DNA of 7,962 bases from Dokdonella_A sp038237055 (GTDB taxonomy: Bacteria > Pseudomonadota > Gammaproteobacteria > Xanthomonadales > Rhodanobacteraceae). Every line of letters starts with the position of its first letter. Position 1 is the stretch's first letter. The position numbers were made by a program, and so were the translations under genes. The stretch covers positions 1-7,962 of the forward strand of contig JBBRZD010000140.1 of assembly GCA_038237055.1 (NCBI GenBank), written 5' to 3'. The notes beneath the pieces were generated by a model. The model was not told where the DNA came from and searched no databases. It worked only from the letters and a program-made list of their open reading frames with translations. Below, in pieces: positions 5,699 through 7,962 of this stretch.

Positions 5699-7962
5699 GT
5701 CGCCGACCGGTAGCGAACGCCTCGCCGAGTTGTTCGAGCGCGCGCTCGACATAGCGCCCGATCATCGTCAGATATGGTTGACGAAGGCCTGCGGCGAAGA
5801 CACGGTGCTGCGCGAAAAGCTTGCGCGCCTGTTGCGCGCCGATGCGCGTGAGGCAGGCATTCTGGACACGCCGCCACCCCTTCTGGCGGAAGCGATTCTG
5901 AGCGGCAATCGAGCGCCGGACGCCTCAACGCGCACGTTGGGGCCCTATACGGTGCTGCGCTCGCTTGGCGTTGGCGGCATGGGTGAAGTCTGGCTAGCCG
6001 AACGTAGTGACGGCGAGTTCGAGCAGCGCGTGGCGATCAAGCAACTGGCTTACCCGACGCCGGGGTTGCTCAAGCGCTTTCGCCAGGAACGCCAGATCCT
6101 GGCGCGTCTGGAGCATCCCAACATCGCGCATCTGCTCGATGGCGGGGTCGATGTGCAAGGTGCACCGTATCTGGTGATGGAATACGTCGACGGTGTGCCT
6201 GTCACCGACCATGTACGCACGCACGAGCTCGACCTGCCGTCGCGCCTGCGCCTGTTCCTGCGCGTGTGCGAAGCGGTGCAATACGCGCATCAGAACCTGA
6301 TCGTGCATCGCGACTTGAAGCCGTCCAACATTTTCGTCACCGCCGACGGCACGCCCAAACTGCTCGACTTCGGCATCGCCAAGGTGCTGGCGACGACCGG
6401 TGACGATGCTCCGACGCAAACGCATGCACGCATGTTGTCGCCCGATTACGCCGCTCCCGAACAGTTCAGTGGTGCAGCGATCACGACGGCAACCGATGTT
6501 TACGCGCTGGGTGTCGTGCTGTACGAAATTTTGACGGACGCGCGAGCCCCGCGACTGACTGCAGGCAACGGCGCACCTGCCGTTCCATTCGCAACATCCA
6601 TTCCGCCGCCAAGTGCGGCAGTCGATCGCGCGACAGGATCTGCACGCCGGCGTGCGCTGCGCGGCGACCTCGACCGCATCACGCTGACCGCACTCGCGGC
6701 CGAACCGCAGCGCCGTTATCCGTCGGCCGAAGCGCTGGCCAGCGATATCCGTCGCTACCTCACGGGTCGCCCGATCGCCGCGCGTGGCGACAATGCGCTG
6801 TACCGGCTGCGCAAGTTTGCGCGTCGCAACCGCTGGGCCGTTGCCGCCGCCGCGTTGGTGTTCGTCGTATGCATCGCGGCAACGTTCGTCAGCCTGCATG
6901 AGGCGCGGCTCGCGCGTGCGCAGGCCAATCGCGCGCAAGCGGTGCGCACGTTCCTGCTCGGGGTATTTGCGCAGGCGAGCCCCGACGAGAACAAGAGCAG
7001 GGCCATCACCGCGCACGAGTTACTCGACAAAGCAGCCATGCAGCTGACGCAGAACGCAAGCGATTCGCCTGAGGTCACGGCGGACCTGAGCGCGGTCATC
7101 GCGGGCTTGTATATCGATATTGGCGACTACGATCGCGCTCAATCGCTGCTCGACGCGAATATCGATGCGCGCATCCGTGACGTCCCCGCCGCGATTCGCT
7201 TGCGCAGCCTCGTCAGTCTGGCCGACATTGCCGAACGGCGTGGAATATTGCCGGCGGCGCGTAAGTATCTCGCGCAGGGGCTGCTGCTTGCAAACAGCAG
7301 CGCGGTGGATCCGGTGGACCTTTCCGAACTGCGCCGCCGCCGCGCCTCCATCGAGGTGGCCAGCGATCCCAAGGTAGCTGAGCCACTCGCGCGCGCGGCG
7401 CTCGCCTACGACGTTGCGCAATTTGGCGATCCGAGCGAACAGGTCGAACAGGATTGGGACACGCTGGGCCGCCTGCTACGCAATCTTTCGCGCAACGACG
7501 AAGCGGTGGCGGCAGCAACAAAGGCGCTAGCGATCGCCCGCGCGCTGCATGGGAACGAGCACACACAGGTCAGCGACAAGCTCAACTCGCTGGGCGTTAC
7601 GTTGAAGATAACCGGCGACTATCCCCGCGCGGTGCGCGCCCACGAAGAAGCATTGGCCATTTCCACGCGTATCAAGGGCGCCGATCACCCGGACACGCTG
7701 CAGATGCAGGCCAATCTGTTGTCCGCGATGCAAAGCGACGGACAATATCGCCGCACGGTGCCGATTCTGCAGGACAATCTGGCGCGTACCCGCAAAGTTC
7801 TCGGCGACAACGATCAACGCGTCGCCTGGGCCGAATCGAGCCTGGCCATGTCGTGGAAGAACATCGGTGAATTCGCCAACGCCGATGCGGCTTACACCGA
7901 ATGCGAGCGCATCTGGACGACGATCGCGGGACCCGATAGCGCGGAAGGCCTGTCAACACAGA
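5685..7962 (+). CDS. Transmembrane Ser/Thr protein kinase with C-terminal TPR domain (3' end beyond window)
   Basis: The first 759 residues are visible. Residues 1-84 are the helical N-terminal segment common in this kinase type (ERLAELFERALDIAPDHR). The Hanks-type kinase domain starts near residue 86: glycine loop GVGGMG (95-100), VAIK with Lys119, alphaC Glu135, HRDLKPSN (208-215), DFG (228-230), APE (257-259) and DVYALG (271-276). All catalytic residues are present, so it should be active. One membrane segment lies at about 385-405, followed by an Ala/Arg-rich helix (EARLARAQANRAQAV). The remainder holds TPR-like helix pairs, clearest from about residue 590 on (ALAIARALHG, then GDYPRAVRAHEEALAI), resembling kinesin-light-chain TPRs. 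One membrane span places the TPR part in the periplasm if the kinase is cytoplasmic. The start at ATG 5685 overlaps the sigma gene; ATG 5691 is also possible. No ribosome binding site is visible, so coupling to sigma translation is likely. The probable substrate is the sigma factor encoded just upstream. Confidence 0.93.
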   Translation, partial: MPMAESPTGSERLAELFERALDIAPDHRQIWLTKACGEDTVLREKLARLLRADAREAGILDTPPPLLAEAILSGNRAPDASTRTLGPYTVLRSLGVGGMGEVWLAERSDGEFEQRVAIKQLAYPTPGLLKRFRQERQILARLEHPNIAHLLDGGVDVQGAPYLVMEYVDGVPVTDHVRTHELDLPSRLRLFLRVCEAVQYAHQNLIVHRDLKPSNIFVTADGTPKLLDFGIAKVLATTGDDAPTQTHARMLSPDYAAPEQFSGAAITTATDVYALGVVLYEILTDARAPRLTAGNGAPAVPFATSIPPPSAAVDRATGSARRRALRGDLDRITLTALAAEPQRRYPSAEALASDIRRYLTGRPIAARGDNALYRLRKFARRNRWAVAAAALVFVVCIAATFVSLHEARLARAQANRAQAVRTFLLGVFAQASPDENKSRAITAHELLDKAAMQLTQNASDSPEVTADLSAVIAGLYIDIGDYDRAQSLLDANIDARIRDVPAAIRLRSLVSLADIAERRGILPAARKYLAQGLLLANSSAVDPVDLSELRRRRASIEVASDPKVAEPLARAALAYDVAQFGDPSEQVEQDWDTLGRLLRNLSRNDEAVAAATKALAIARALHGNEHTQVSDKLNSLGVTLKITGDYPRAVRAHEEALAISTRIKGADHPDTLQMQANLLSAMQSDGQYRRTVPILQDNLARTRKVLGDNDQRVAWAESSLAMSWKNIGEFANADAAYTECERIWTTIAGPDSAEGLSTQ

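Noticed and set aside
5994..7016. Long open frame of 340 codons on the minus strand opposite the kinase gene
   Set aside because: It is antisense to a kinase with all catalytic motifs intact, its product is Arg/Gln/Cys-rich with no recognisable domain or signal, and such mirror frames are common in GC-rich coding DNA.

Overview
The window looks like part of a Gammaproteobacterial chromosome, probably Xanthomonadales (Rhodanobacteraceae or Xanthomonadaceae type). That is an inference from the gene families, not from a marker gene. The clues are secreted beta-helix proteins with CSLREA-type N-termini, an IPTL-CTERM-like tail, a secreted protein ending in an IFADQF-like tail, and a TIGR02999/ECF43-like sigma factor overlapping a membrane Ser/Thr kinase with C-terminal TPRs. 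Base composition is GC-rich and genes are tightly packed. No RNA gene, CRISPR array, insertion sequence or phage gene is visible.

Minus-strand block (bases 1-4915, transcribed right to left). Four genes follow one another, all encoding exported proteins. First is a 520-residue secreted protein with delta-60-like repeats (3353-4915). Next is a 208-residue lipoprotein with a small two-cysteine domain (2571-3197). Then comes a 725-residue secreted beta-helix protein with two Ig-like repeats and an IPTL-CTERM-like C-terminus (280-2457). Last is the N-terminal 93 residues of a second CSLREA-type secreted protein, which runs off the left edge (1-280). The last two genes overlap at a TGATG junction, so they are probably translationally coupled. 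The gaps between the first three genes (155 and 113 nt) hold no convincing terminator or promoter, so a single transcript is possible but unproven.

Divergent intergenic region (4916-5128, 213 nt). It must carry the start signals for the minus block and for the plus-strand operon. A weak sigma70-like pair faces left and an isolated TATACT -10-like hexamer faces right.

Plus-strand operon (5129-7962 and beyond). An ECF-like sigma factor of 189 residues overlaps by 14 nt the start of a transmembrane Ser/Thr kinase that runs off the right edge. No anti-sigma factor gene lies in the window. In sigma region 2.2, where typical ECF factors carry an acidic cluster, this protein has Asn-Thr-Thr-Gly. 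In the related EcfP/PpkA (Vibrio) and EcfK/PknS (Xanthomonas) pairs, the partner kinase controls the sigma factor, in the Vibrio case by threonine phosphorylation. The most interesting reading is therefore a phosphorylation-gated sigma switch, with a TPR domain predicted outside the cytoplasm as sensor, next to a cluster of exported proteins that could be among its targets. The regulatory link to that cluster is inferred from position only.
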